The position numbers and the translations under genes were made by a program. From NCBI GenBank assembly GCA_037444855.1, contig JBBILO010000005.1:1-64000 (forward strand): a stretch of DNA of 64,000 bases. Direction: 5' to 3'. The DNA is from JBBILO01 sp037444855 (GTDB lineage: Bacteria; Patescibacteriota; Microgenomatia; UBA1406; GWC2-37-13). Each line of letters starts with the position of its first letter. Within the stretch, counting starts at the first letter, position 1. Positions 8,341 through 17,393 of the stretch are shown here, piece after piece. Under the pieces are notes generated by a model. The model was not told the DNA's origin. It saw nothing but the letters and a program-made list of their open reading frames with translations, and searched no databases.

Positions 8341-10062
8341 ATGAATCTGAAAAAGTCGATTTTTTGGCAATTATTAATAGTTATCATTATAACAATTCCT
8401 TCATTTTTAAGCCTTCTTAACTCATATTACTTTACGGTTCATGACAATCAACATATCGTTAGGTTATATTTATTAGATAAAGGGATAAAACAAGGATATC
8501 TTTTTCCTCGCTGGGTCGATGAATTAACCTTTGGATTTGGTGATCCTCTTTTTAATTTTTATCCACCTTTAGTTTATTATTTGGGAGAGTTTTTTCATTT
8601 ATTGGGTTTTTCTTATATTTGGTCGATAAAGCTGGTTTTTATTCTTGGTTTTTTAATTGGTTCAATTTCAATTTATTTTTTTATTAGAGAATTTTTAGGA
8701 AAACTGGCTGCTTTTTTAGGAACAACAATTTTTACTTATTTTTTTTATCATGCGGTTAATGCTTATGTCCGAGGAGCCCTATCAGAATTTTTTGCCATGA
8801 ATTTGGTGCCTTTGGTTTTTTTATCGATAACAAAAACAGCTAAAAGTCCGTCAATTAAAAGCAGTTTATTTTTTGCTTTTTCATTGGCTTTAGTTTTTCT
8901 TAGTCATCAATTAGTGGCTTTACCTTTATTATTTTTTCTTCCTTTTTATTTTCTTTTTTCTTTATTTATTTCAGAAAAGAAAAAGAAGAAGTTTGTCATA
9001 TTTTTAATTATTGGTGGGTTAATTGGTTTAAGTTTATCAGCCTTTTATTGGTTACCAATGTTTTATGAAAAGCAATTTACGTTTTTAGATAAAGAACTTG
9101 GCGGGTATAAAGATCATTATCTTTACCCTTATCAATTTTGGTACTCGCCATGGGGATTTGGAGCATCAGTGGAAGGAATTCTAGATGGAATGAGTTTTCA
9201 GTTGGGGAAAATTCCAATTCTTTTAATTTCATTCTCAATCATTAGTTTTTTTATTTTTCAACTAAAAAAATTAACTAAAAAGGAGGAATTAGTGGCTAAT
9301 CAATTTATTTTCTTTTTGTTTTTACTGGTTTTTGGTTTGTGGATGACGACATTTTATTCTTCATTTATTTGGGATAAGATAAAATTCTTATGGAGTCTTC
9401 AGTTTCCATGGCGATTTTTGTCAATAACTGCTACGTTTGTTGCGGTAATTGCAAGTTATTGGATTTATTTTCTTCAAAGAGTATTTTTCCAAAAAAATGA
9501 ATTTTTCATCAAGCTGCTAGCCAGTATTTTTATTGTTTTAACCATTTATAAATACTATCCTTATTTTCGGCCACAAAATTATCTGAAAGTTACCGACAAA
9601 GATTTAATCACTAAAGAAGAAATCCAATGGGTTCAAAGTAAGACAGTTTTGCATTTTGTCCCAAAAGGTGTAAAAGCCAAAAAAAACGAATACGGAGTTT
9701 ATATCTTAGATATCGATAAAAAAGATTTACCAAAAAATATTTATGATATAAAAAAGGGGAGAGGAGAAGTAAAGATAGTTAAAAACAAATATCAAGAGAA
9801 AGAATTTTTAATTAAAGTTAAAACTCCAATTCAACTTCAGTTGAATACATTTAATTTTATTGGTTGGCAAGCTTATTTAGATGGAAAAAAGATTAAAATT
9901 AATGACAATAACGATTATAAATTAATTAATGTCGACATTCCTCAAGGCGACTATCAGCTAAAATTTGTTTTTGAAAATACTTTAGTTCGTACAATTAGTG
10001 AATACCTTTCTTTTATTAGTTTAGCGGTGTGTTTATGGATTTCAAAAAAAAGAATAACTTAA
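8341..10062 (+). CDS. YfhO-like / PTPS-related-domain membrane protein (GT-C type)
   Basis: This 573-residue polytopic protein resembles the membrane family annotated as 6-pyruvoyl-tetrahydropterin-synthase-related domain (PF10131) and YfhO. It has HDNQHIVRL after the first helix (H34-D35 as likely catalytic pair), then FPRWVDELTFGFGDPLFNFYPPL. The C-terminal part before the last helix is a beta-sandwich with the pattern GWQAYLDGKKI, common at the end of YfhO-like proteins. These proteins are thought to be GT-C glycosyltransferases using lipid-linked sugars. It heads an operon with 10035, 10680 and probably 12115. The start follows a TATAAT box by 9 nt, so a leaderless mRNA is predicted. Confidence 0.65.
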   Translation: MNLKKSIFWQLLIVIIITIPSFLSLLNSYYFTVHDNQHIVRLYLLDKGIKQGYLFPRWVDELTFGFGDPLFNFYPPLVYYLGEFFHLLGFSYIWSIKLVFILGFLIGSISIYFFIREFLGKLAAFLGTTIFTYFFYHAVNAYVRGALSEFFAMNLVPLVFLSITKTAKSPSIKSSLFFAFSLALVFLSHQLVALPLLFFLPFYFLFSLFISEKKKKKFVIFLIIGGLIGLSLSAFYWLPMFYEKQFTFLDKELGGYKDHYLYPYQFWYSPWGFGASVEGILDGMSFQLGKIPILLISFSIISFFIFQLKKLTKKEELVANQFIFFLFLLVFGLWMTTFYSSFIWDKIKFLWSLQFPWRFLSITATFVAVIASYWIYFLQRVFFQKNEFFIKLLASIFIVLTIYKYYPYFRPQNYLKVTDKDLITKEEIQWVQSKTVLHFVPKGVKAKKNEYGVYILDIDKKDLPKNIYDIKKGRGEVKIVKNKYQEKEFLIKVKTPIQLQLNTFNFIGWQAYLDGKKIKINDNNDYKLINVDIPQGDYQLKFVFENTLVRTISEYLSFISLAVCLWISKKRIT

Positions 10063-10673
10063 TTTATTTTTATCCATTGGTAATTTTTATTTTTTTAGTT
10101 AATTTTCATTACTATCAATTTTATCAAGATAGTTTTGAACAAATGAAATTGTTAATTAAAAACAAACAAAAAAGTTTTGGTGATTACGAAAAAATCCAAT
10201 CCGAACATCCTTATTATGAGATTTGGCGTTTATCGGAATCAAATGAAAAAGTTGTTTTTCTTAATGAATCAAAAGATGGTAAAGAAGTTGATTACAACAC
10301 CACATATTTTAAAAATATAAATAAAAAAATCAAAAAGGATTATTACTTAAGCGAGCTTAAACTTTTTGTTAATTATTATTTTTTTCCAAGAAATATACCA
10401 AAATTTTCTTTTTATGAATTAATTTTTAATAATGACAAAATATTAACAAGAGGTGTTTATTTAATTTCCGATTTTGAAATGGAAGGATATTATAAAAAAT
10501 TATTAGAGGAAAATTTATGCAGAAAGATTAAATCGCCCGAACAAAAGCTGATTGAAAAGAAATTTTTAGAAACTTATAATAGATTGAAAAGATTAGAAAT
10601 ATCCAAGAAGAATTATCTAATTGTGAATCGACACCCAGAAAAACCTTATTATCTTTATGAAGTTATAAAATAA
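10035..10673 (+). CDS. Membrane-anchored extracytoplasmic protein, unknown
   Basis: I do not recognise this protein. It has one hydrophobic segment near the N-terminus (about residues 8-24) followed by roughly 185 charged, Lys/Tyr-rich residues, so it is probably anchored with its body outside the cell. I prefer ATG at 10035; GTG at 10029 is also possible. The start lies 28 nt inside the YfhO-like gene, and the stop is 6 nt before the next membrane gene, so it belongs to the same transcript. It may be an accessory subunit of the neighbouring GT-C enzymes, but that is guesswork from position. Confidence 0.6.
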   Translation: MDFKKKNNLIYFYPLVIFIFLVNFHYYQFYQDSFEQMKLLIKNKQKSFGDYEKIQSEHPYYEIWRLSESNEKVVFLNESKDGKEVDYNTTYFKNINKKIKKDYYLSELKLFVNYYFFPRNIPKFSFYELIFNNDKILTRGVYLISDFEMEGYYKKLLEENLCRKIKSPEQKLIEKKFLETYNRLKRLEISKKNYLIVNRHPEKPYYLYEVIK

Positions 10674-10679
10674 AGTTTT

Positions 10680-12083
10680 ATGAATAATTATGATTTTTTT
10701 AATTTAATTTTTTTTGTTCTCTCTATTTATCTTTTTGGTTCAGTTTTTTTTCTAATATTTTTTAGAAAACTATTTAATAAGATTAATTTATTTATTCAAA
10801 TTTCTTCCTTTTGGATTTTAGGAAACAGTCTTTTAATGTTTTTGCTTTTGGTTTTATTTTTGACTAATTTTTTAGTATTAGTTAATCGACAATTAATTTT
10901 AATTTCGGTTGCTATTTTATTTATTACTTTTTTGTTGATTTTTTTACAAAAAAAAATAGGATTTGATAAAGAAAAAAATCATTGGTTTTTATTATTATTG
11001 ATATTGCTTTTCTTTTATCCTCTGATAAAAAATTCAATTTCGAGTTTTCTTATCGGTTGGGATGCGGCAGCAATTTGGTTTTTAAAAGCAAAAGCCTTAT
11101 TTAATAATATTTTTCCTTCTTATTTAAAAGACGAAAATTACTTATTTTCTAGTCAATCTTATCCTATCGGAGTTCCATTGATGCTTTTTGCTATTTTTAA
11201 ATGGCTCGGTAAGATAAACGACCAATTAGTTCAGTTTTATTTTTTAAATTTTTATCTCAATCTCATTTTTTTATCGTTTGGAATTATGATTTTTTTATTT
11301 AAACAGATTTTATCTCAATTCATTGATAAAATATTCTTTTTAATAATTACTTTATCTTTTTTCCTTGGAAGTAACTTTATAATTTATTCTCATAATGGTT
11401 ACGTTGATCTAATTTTATCTTCTTACTTTGCTTATCTTTTTTGGTTAATTTATTTAACTTTCTTTAGAGGCAATGATTTTAAAAAAGAAGAAACTATTAA
11501 TCTAATTTTTATTCTTGCTCCAATTTCTTTAAATATTAAAAATGAAGCGATACCCTTTTTCATATTTATTTTGTTAACTCTTGTTATTTACCTTTCAAAA
11601 GAAAAACTAATCAATAAAAATTTTCTATCTAATATTATTTTTTTGATAATTTTTTTTCTACCATTTTTTGGTTGGTTTTTTTATTTAAAAATGAATAAAA
11701 TTCTTTCTTTCCTAGATAATCATTACCTGGATTTCTTAAAAATAGAAAACTTAAGAAGAATAAAAATAATTTTTAATTATTTTTTTATTGAATTTTTAAA
11801 TACTAATAAATACGGTTTAAGTTTTATTACAGTGATATTTGCTTTAATTTTTTCTTTGACTATTTTAATATTCTCTAAAAAAATAACTTACAAGCACGTT
11901 TTGTTGATTTTTATATTACTTGGTCAATTTTTAAGCTATGTATACGTTTATGTTATTACCCCTCTTGCTTTCTTATCTCAACTGGAGAGCTCTTTAGAAA
12001 GAGTACTTTTACAAATTTTACCTCTTATTTTTATTTTAGATGTTATACTGTTAAAAAATTTAATAGATAATTATAAAATTTAA
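10680..12083 (+). CDS. Polytopic membrane protein, probable GT-C glycosyltransferase
   Basis: This 467-residue, very hydrophobic protein is predicted to have ten or more membrane segments. The loop GWDAAAIWFLKAKALF at about residues 122-137 carries an acidic residue in the position and context of the GT-C catalytic loop, and YPIGVPLML follows it. This places it near GT39/O-antigen-related glycosyltransferases of poorly defined specificity. It starts 6 nt after the unknown 10035 gene and is followed by a 31-nt gap. Base composition is extreme, with long T-rich stretches. It could alternatively be a ligase-like or unclassified membrane protein. Confidence 0.5.
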   Translation: MNNYDFFNLIFFVLSIYLFGSVFFLIFFRKLFNKINLFIQISSFWILGNSLLMFLLLVLFLTNFLVLVNRQLILISVAILFITFLLIFLQKKIGFDKEKNHWFLLLLILLFFYPLIKNSISSFLIGWDAAAIWFLKAKALFNNIFPSYLKDENYLFSSQSYPIGVPLMLFAIFKWLGKINDQLVQFYFLNFYLNLIFLSFGIMIFLFKQILSQFIDKIFFLIITLSFFLGSNFIIYSHNGYVDLILSSYFAYLFWLIYLTFFRGNDFKKEETINLIFILAPISLNIKNEAIPFFIFILLTLVIYLSKEKLINKNFLSNIIFLIIFFLPFFGWFFYLKMNKILSFLDNHYLDFLKIENLRRIKIIFNYFFIEFLNTNKYGLSFITVIFALIFSLTILIFSKKITYKHVLLIFILLGQFLSYVYVYVITPLAFLSQLESSLERVLLQILPLIFILDVILLKNLIDNYKI

Positions 12084-12101
12084 TTTTTGATTATTTTTAA
12101 T

Positions 12102-12107
12102 TATATT
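12102..12107 (+). promoter_or_regulatory. Predicted -10 box for the gene at 12115
   Basis: TATATT ends 7 nt before the ATG, the same geometry as other starts here. The gap after the previous gene is only 31 nt, so this may be an internal promoter. No convincing -35 is visible, and the AT-rich context makes a chance match possible. Confidence 0.35.
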
Positions 12108-12114
12108 TTTTATT

Positions 12115-13818
12115 ATGATCAAAAAGCAAAAATTTAAAATTTTTCCGATTTTATTTTTGCTAATTATCGCTTTATTTCTTCGTTTCTATAAATTATCTGA
12201 AATTCCAAAATCTCTCCATTTAGATGAAGTTGCTAACGCATATACTGGTAGATTTATTCTTGAGAACAAAAAAGATTTATACGGTAATCCCTTCCCAATT
12301 TTCTACTTTGACAAATTTGGTGATTATCCGCCAGTCATTCCGATGTATATTCAAGCCTTAGGAACCTATATTTTTGGTTTTAATGAGCTTGGTTCAAGGT
12401 CAATTGTGGCAATTTTAGGTTCATTATTGGTCATTCCAATCTATTTTATTTCCTTAGCAATTTTTGGGAATTGGAAAACAGCTTTTTTTAGCGGATTGAT
12501 GGTTGCCGTGATTCCATGGCAGGTTGTTTTTTCTCGCCAAAGTGCTGAAGGTATCATTGCCTCGGTGTTTTATTTTTTTGGATTATTGATATTAATTAAA
12601 TTCATTCAAAAAAAGAAGTTTTTATATGTACTCTTATCCTTGCCTTTTTTTATCTCAACTTATTTTCTTTACCCCGGTTTTCGAATTTTAACCCCTTTGA
12701 CTTTCTTCCCTCTTTTTCTTTTTTTTAATAAAAAAAAGGATGAGAAAAAGTCCAAAAAATTAGCAATAATTAGTTTTCTTAGTTTTTTACTACTTTTCAT
12801 TATCAGTTTTTTAATCATTAATAGTTATTGGGGGAAAGGTAGAGGGAATCAAGTGTCGATTTTTAATTTTGTTTCTGGGGTAGAGAATAATAATTTACAA
12901 TTAATCTATCGAGAAAAAAACCCTATTATTGCAAGAATTTTTAATAATAAAGTTATTGGTTATAGTCGAAAGTTCATTGGCGAATATTTCGACTATTTTT
13001 CAGGTAAATATTTATTTATAACTGGTGGAGGAGAAATTACCCATAAAGTTCCAAATAGTGGCGAGCTCTATTTAATTTTTATTCCACTTTTTATTTTAGG
13101 TTTATTTGATCGTTTAAGAAAGTACAATCAATCGATAAATTATCCGCTATTTTACTACGGAATTTACCTTTTGTTAATTAGTGCTATTCCAGGAGCAATT
13201 ACAGTGATTGCTGTTCCAAATTTTCATCGAACAATCACGATGAGTGTTTTTTATATACTTTTAGCCTCGTACGGGTTCAATATTTTAACAAAGATTAATT
13301 TTAAAAAAATGCCCGTATATATTTTAGTTTATCCAGTGGTATTAATAGAGTTGATTTATTTTATGCACAATTTTATTACTCACGTAGATTATATTCAATT
13401 TATTGGAAATAATGAAGGTGCAAAAGAAGCTTTTCAAGAAATTTATCGATTAAAAAATAACTATAAAAAAGTTTTCGCACCTGGCACCCATTATTATCCT
13501 TTATACTATCTCTATTTTCAGAAAAAGATTTCTTCAGATTTAATTGGTAAATTTCGTCAAAGTTATTATTTACCTCAGATAGATAATATTTATTTTTCAG
13601 AAAAAGATTGTTTTTTTGGTGATATTATTGAAGAACTCAAGAAAGAAGAAAAGACCCTTCTTTTATTAAAAGAAACATGTTTGGCAGATATTGAAGAATA
13701 TCAATATTTAAATCTGAAATTACTTAACAAATTTCAAACTAGTTATGGTAATTATTCTTTATGGTTATATGAATTTGCAAGAGAGGAAAATAAAAAATTT
13801 TTTGAATATTTAAAATAA
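12115..13818 (+). CDS. GT39/PMT-like membrane glycosyltransferase
   Basis: This 567-residue polytopic protein has the acidic pair D37-E38 in HLDEVANAYTG after the first helix, then FGDYPPVIPMY and a conserved GSRSIVAILGS segment. These are clear marks of the dolichyl-phosphate-mannose-protein mannosyltransferase (GT39) group. The C-terminal 120 or so residues are soluble. It would glycosylate protein or glycan outside the membrane using a polyprenyl-phosphate sugar. It closes the + strand series and ends 8 nt before the convergent gene at 13827. It may have its own -10 box (12102-12107). The exact acceptor is unknown. Confidence 0.75.
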   Translation: MIKKQKFKIFPILFLLIIALFLRFYKLSEIPKSLHLDEVANAYTGRFILENKKDLYGNPFPIFYFDKFGDYPPVIPMYIQALGTYIFGFNELGSRSIVAILGSLLVIPIYFISLAIFGNWKTAFFSGLMVAVIPWQVVFSRQSAEGIIASVFYFFGLLILIKFIQKKKFLYVLLSLPFFISTYFLYPGFRILTPLTFFPLFLFFNKKKDEKKSKKLAIISFLSFLLLFIISFLIINSYWGKGRGNQVSIFNFVSGVENNNLQLIYREKNPIIARIFNNKVIGYSRKFIGEYFDYFSGKYLFITGGGEITHKVPNSGELYLIFIPLFILGLFDRLRKYNQSINYPLFYYGIYLLLISAIPGAITVIAVPNFHRTITMSVFYILLASYGFNILTKINFKKMPVYILVYPVVLIELIYFMHNFITHVDYIQFIGNNEGAKEAFQEIYRLKNNYKKVFAPGTHYYPLYYLYFQKKISSDLIGKFRQSYYLPQIDNIYFSEKDCFFGDIIEELKKEEKTLLLLKETCLADIEEYQYLNLKLLNKFQTSYGNYSLWLYEFAREENKKFFEYLK

Positions 13819-13826
13819 AGAAAAAA

Positions 13827-15335
13827 TCAATTTCTTTCAAATTTAAATAAATATTTATTCTTATCAATTTCCCAAGTTTTTGTTAATTTCAAATTGGGTG
13901 TGGCGGTAAACTCCCAGCGATTTTCTTTATAAACCGTATTTAAATTGGGAGCAAAGACAAATAAGGTTTTTAAATTTTGGTAATTAATCTCGTTTTCAGC
14001 TGGTTTTATCTCATTATCTTTTTCAAGAAAAAATCTGAGATATAAAGCTCGAGCATCACCAATAAAATTTTCAGTGATATTATAACTTTCTTTTGGTTTC
14101 TCTTTTTTTATTAATTTAGCTACTTGTTCCATCTGTTCTATTGTCGGATAAGATGTGTTTTTGACTTTAATTAGATCGTTGTGGACTTTTTGTGAGTAGA
14201 GGATGCGAAGGTCGGTAACAAGATAAAGACTAAATATTAAAAAAATAATTAGCCTTTTATCTAAGACGTAAGTTAAGATTGTAGTCAATAAGGGTAGAGC
14301 AATAAAAAAATATCTTAGATAATAAACCTCATGAGCTAACAAACTGGAGAACAGGGCTGTAAAAAAAGAGATTGTGATTAGAATATTTATTGTCGTATTT
14401 TTTTTATGATTGATAAAAAACCGAAAAATTAGTAAGTAGATAATTAATCCGATTATTATCATTTGCCAATAAGAAGGATTAAATAGAGTTGGGAAATGTG
14501 TTGCTTCTGTTTGAAAGGCCAAAAAAATAATTGGTATAAGAAAAATATCGATTAATTTTAAAATAATAGGTCGAGAAAAAATTGGTTGATAGACATTGTG
14601 AAAACTTCTGTTAATAGTGGCGTTATAAATCAAGGCATTGGTTAAGTAAAAATGATTTTTTATTTCAAATAATATAAGAGGCAAGATTGAGAGAGTGAAA
14701 CTTAAAATAAAAAACATAGAATTTTTAAAATTTTTTCTCAAGAGAAGGATTAAGCTTATTCCAATAGCAAAAATAACAAAATAATGAAAATGAAAAAGGA
14801 AACCGGCAAGAAAGCCGCTTAAAAAATAATTAATTTTTTTATTTTCTTTTAGAGCTATAAAGTAATAATACCAATAAATAGGACTAATTGAAATGGTAAA
14901 ATTTGGATTCCAAAAAAATCTTAAATGGGCGACGACAACCGGTGATAAAGAAAAAATTGCCGTTGCTAAAAGTGATTTCTTTTGATCAAAAAAAAGACGA
15001 GCGAGTCTATAAAAATAATAAATTCCAATCATCATTAAAAAAATATTGATATAAACAGGACCTAAAACATCTTTATTAAATAAAAGAAGCCCTAAAGCAC
15101 CCATGTAATAAGTGAGAGAACTGAAATAAATTTCTCTTGTTCCATATTGACCAAAAGAAAGGGGTGGACCAATGGCAGTTATTTCTTTATTTTTTAAAAC
15201 TCTTAATGAGGCCAATGTATCTCTGGCCATATCACCAGAAAAAAAGTAGGTATATCGAAGATTAAATGCATAAAAGAAAAAAGCGGTAATCATTATAAAA
15301 ATCAAATAGCCATTTTTTGATACAAATTTCTTCAT
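13827..15335 (-). CDS. GT39-like membrane glycosyltransferase (GDxxRD subgroup)
   Basis: This 502-residue polytopic protein has GDMARDT (D35, D39) after the first helix, then AIGPPLSFGQYGTREIYFSSLTYYMGAL. This GDxxRD pattern with a GP motif defines a GT39-like subgroup common in uncultured bacteria, and sister copies in this window are 23070-24545 and, more divergently, 19646-20914. A soluble C-terminal domain of about 100 residues follows the helices. It is the last gene of an eight-gene - strand operon and starts 3 nt after the PMT-PBP-like gene. Specificity is unknown. The similarity to the two sister copies suggests duplication within the cluster. Confidence 0.7.
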   Translation of the reverse strand: MKKFVSKNGYLIFIMITAFFFYAFNLRYTYFFSGDMARDTLASLRVLKNKEITAIGPPLSFGQYGTREIYFSSLTYYMGALGLLLFNKDVLGPVYINIFLMMIGIYYFYRLARLFFDQKKSLLATAIFSLSPVVVAHLRFFWNPNFTISISPIYWYYYFIALKENKKINYFLSGFLAGFLFHFHYFVIFAIGISLILLLRKNFKNSMFFILSFTLSILPLILFEIKNHFYLTNALIYNATINRSFHNVYQPIFSRPIILKLIDIFLIPIIFLAFQTEATHFPTLFNPSYWQMIIIGLIIYLLIFRFFINHKKNTTINILITISFFTALFSSLLAHEVYYLRYFFIALPLLTTILTYVLDKRLIIFLIFSLYLVTDLRILYSQKVHNDLIKVKNTSYPTIEQMEQVAKLIKKEKPKESYNITENFIGDARALYLRFFLEKDNEIKPAENEINYQNLKTLFVFAPNLNTVYKENRWEFTATPNLKLTKTWEIDKNKYLFKFERN

Positions 15336-15338
15336 ATT

Positions 15339-17390
15339 TTAAATATTAATTACAATATCTTTTCCGTCCTTTTTTTGACGTCTCAATAAAATTATTTGGT
15401 TTTTTTCAGGTTTAACTATTTTTATTAACCCGCCGGTTAATGGGTTAACGATGGAATAATTTTGTAATTCTATTCTTTTTATTAGATCCAAAGAAATTTG
15501 CTTGTTTGGATAATAAACACGAGTTTTTCTTTTTTCAATAATTATACCAGGCTCAATTTTAATTTTTTCTAAATCGTTTTCATGGAGACTGTCTTTTAAG
15601 AAGCCTATTTCTACTCTTTCATTTGGTAAAGTGTTTGCTCGATAATAAATCTCTATTTGAAAAGCGCTTATCCCTGTTAATTCCTGTAATTGTTGTTGGA
15701 CGGCACGATCATTTTTCACCAAATTTGGTTGAATTAAAAAAAAAGGATGAATTCCTTCTTCGCTTAATATTCGATTATTAGAAAAGATTATTTTTCCATA
15801 ATATCCGTTTTCTATGTTCGCTACAATTTCATCGTTATAATCAAATTTATTAAAAATTAATTTAGAGTGCCAATTTAAATACCACCGGTTATTTTTTTTC
15901 AAGAATTTGATAGGCTGAGTATTGGTAAATGAACCAACTTTAGTATTATATGTAATTTTTACTTGGCCATTGATTTCTTTTTTCCAAGGAAAGTATTTTT
16001 CTATGACAATATCGATTTTTTTATCAATAAGATGAATTTTTTTTTCTAAATTGAGCATATATCGCCAAAAGTCATAACGATCATATTTTTTATCAAGAGA
16101 AAGATAGTTATACATATCTTGATAGGTGCTATTTTCCCATTGACGAACAATCTCTTTAATAATTGGTTTTGGAGATGGATTAAGATAATAAATCTGTTGG
16201 ATAAAATAAATAATAAAAAGCAGAGCAAAGATAGCATAATGATAAAAATTAAACTTCATCACTTCAGAAATTTTTTTTACTGTTGTTAAAATAAGAAAGG
16301 GTAACGTCAATAATAAGTAACGCACAAAGACCGGCATTGGTATCATTAAAAATATAAGGATTAAAATTATTAGATTAATATATAATTCTTTAATAACTGA
16401 AAAATTTATTTGAGATCGAATAAATTTTATTGTTAAATTAATAATATATCTTATTTGAATTAAGAATAAAATGATATATATCGGCCAAAAAATTGTCCAT
16501 TCAGGAATTCTTTCCCAAACCGCTCCTTCGTACCAACCTTTATTAAAACCAATTAGAAAATAGATAAATATTTGTCCCGGTATGGTTGATACGTAAGAAG
16601 TTTTCCAATAATTGATGATCCATTTTTGCGCTTTTAAAAAATCGATCAAGCTCCCGCCTTTAAGAAAAAATGGGAGATAAACAACAAAGTAGGTAAAAAT
16701 CCCAAAAAGAATAATGAGAAAAAAATTAAAAATTAATCTTTTTTTTCTTGAAACAAGTAAAAGCTCAATGGCAATAATGACAGCGGCAAACATACCAAAT
16801 TTAGTAGAAATAAAACCTCCAAGAGATATACCCGCGAGCGCACTAAATAAAACTGATTTTATTATTCTATTCTCTTTTTCAACGAGTTTGAAAAAAGAAT
16901 AAATGTGAATTAGCAAAAATAAAAGTTGAGGTAAGTCAAGCATACTTATCCCAATTTGAGAATATATAAGAGGTTCTGTTAAAAACAAAATCGATGTAAA
17001 GAAAACCAATTTTTTACTTTTAAAGAAAAGATTTGCAATTTGGAAAAAGAAAATAAAAGTGAGAGAAAAAATAAAAATTGAAATTACCTGAGGATTATTA
17101 AATAATTTAATGGATAAACCATATAAATATTTTCCCAAAGGAGGGGCTTCTGGATTAATGTCAAAAAGATTACCTGTTTTTAGATAGTCAACACCGGCTA
17201 CTTGATAGAGAAGCTCATCGCTAATTGATCGCGGACTGCGGGGAATCCTATATTGGGAGTGGTCGAATAAATCCCGAGAATATTTTTCATCAAATGGATT
17301 TAAATAGACATATCGATAGTGATAGATAAGAAATAAAAAAATAAATAAAAATGGAAGAAAAAAAACAATCTTTGAGAAAATTTTTTTCAT
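15339..17390 (-). CDS. PMT (GT39) fused to MecA_N/PBP-dimer-like extracytoplasmic domains
   Basis: Residues 1-403 are a polytopic PMT-type mannosyltransferase. D58-E59 (ISDELLYQVAG) and PEAPPLGKYL (80-89) match the catalytic loop of dolichyl-phosphate-mannose-protein mannosyltransferases. Residues 404-683 (15339-16181) are soluble and, by eye, follow the N-terminal half of MecA/PBP2a. There is an NTF2-like part with KKNNRWYLNW (W503, W507; MecA has a W-x-L-x-W at the same place), then a part matching the ERGKILDRN region as YGKIIFSNNR. Next come an IQPNLV segment matching IVPKNV, PGIIIEKRKTRVY matching the ESRNYP region, and a terminal KDGKDIVINI matching KDGKDIQLTI of MecA. The protein stops there, where the transpeptidase would start, so no Ser-x-x-Lys is present. 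This domain reading is mine and needs a profile search. Confidence 0.7.
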   Translation of the reverse strand: MKKIFSKIVFFLPFLFIFLFLIYHYRYVYLNPFDEKYSRDLFDHSQYRIPRSPRSISDELLYQVAGVDYLKTGNLFDINPEAPPLGKYLYGLSIKLFNNPQVISIFIFSLTFIFFFQIANLFFKSKKLVFFTSILFLTEPLIYSQIGISMLDLPQLLFLLIHIYSFFKLVEKENRIIKSVLFSALAGISLGGFISTKFGMFAAVIIAIELLLVSRKKRLIFNFFLIILFGIFTYFVVYLPFFLKGGSLIDFLKAQKWIINYWKTSYVSTIPGQIFIYFLIGFNKGWYEGAVWERIPEWTIFWPIYIILFLIQIRYIINLTIKFIRSQINFSVIKELYINLIILILIFLMIPMPVFVRYLLLTLPFLILTTVKKISEVMKFNFYHYAIFALLFIIYFIQQIYYLNPSPKPIIKEIVRQWENSTYQDMYNYLSLDKKYDRYDFWRYMLNLEKKIHLIDKKIDIVIEKYFPWKKEINGQVKITYNTKVGSFTNTQPIKFLKKNNRWYLNWHSKLIFNKFDYNDEIVANIENGYYGKIIFSNNRILSEEGIHPFFLIQPNLVKNDRAVQQQLQELTGISAFQIEIYYRANTLPNERVEIGFLKDSLHENDLEKIKIEPGIIIEKRKTRVYYPNKQISLDLIKRIELQNYSIVNPLTGGLIKIVKPEKNQIILLRRQKKDGKDIVINI

Positions 17391-17393
17391 TTC

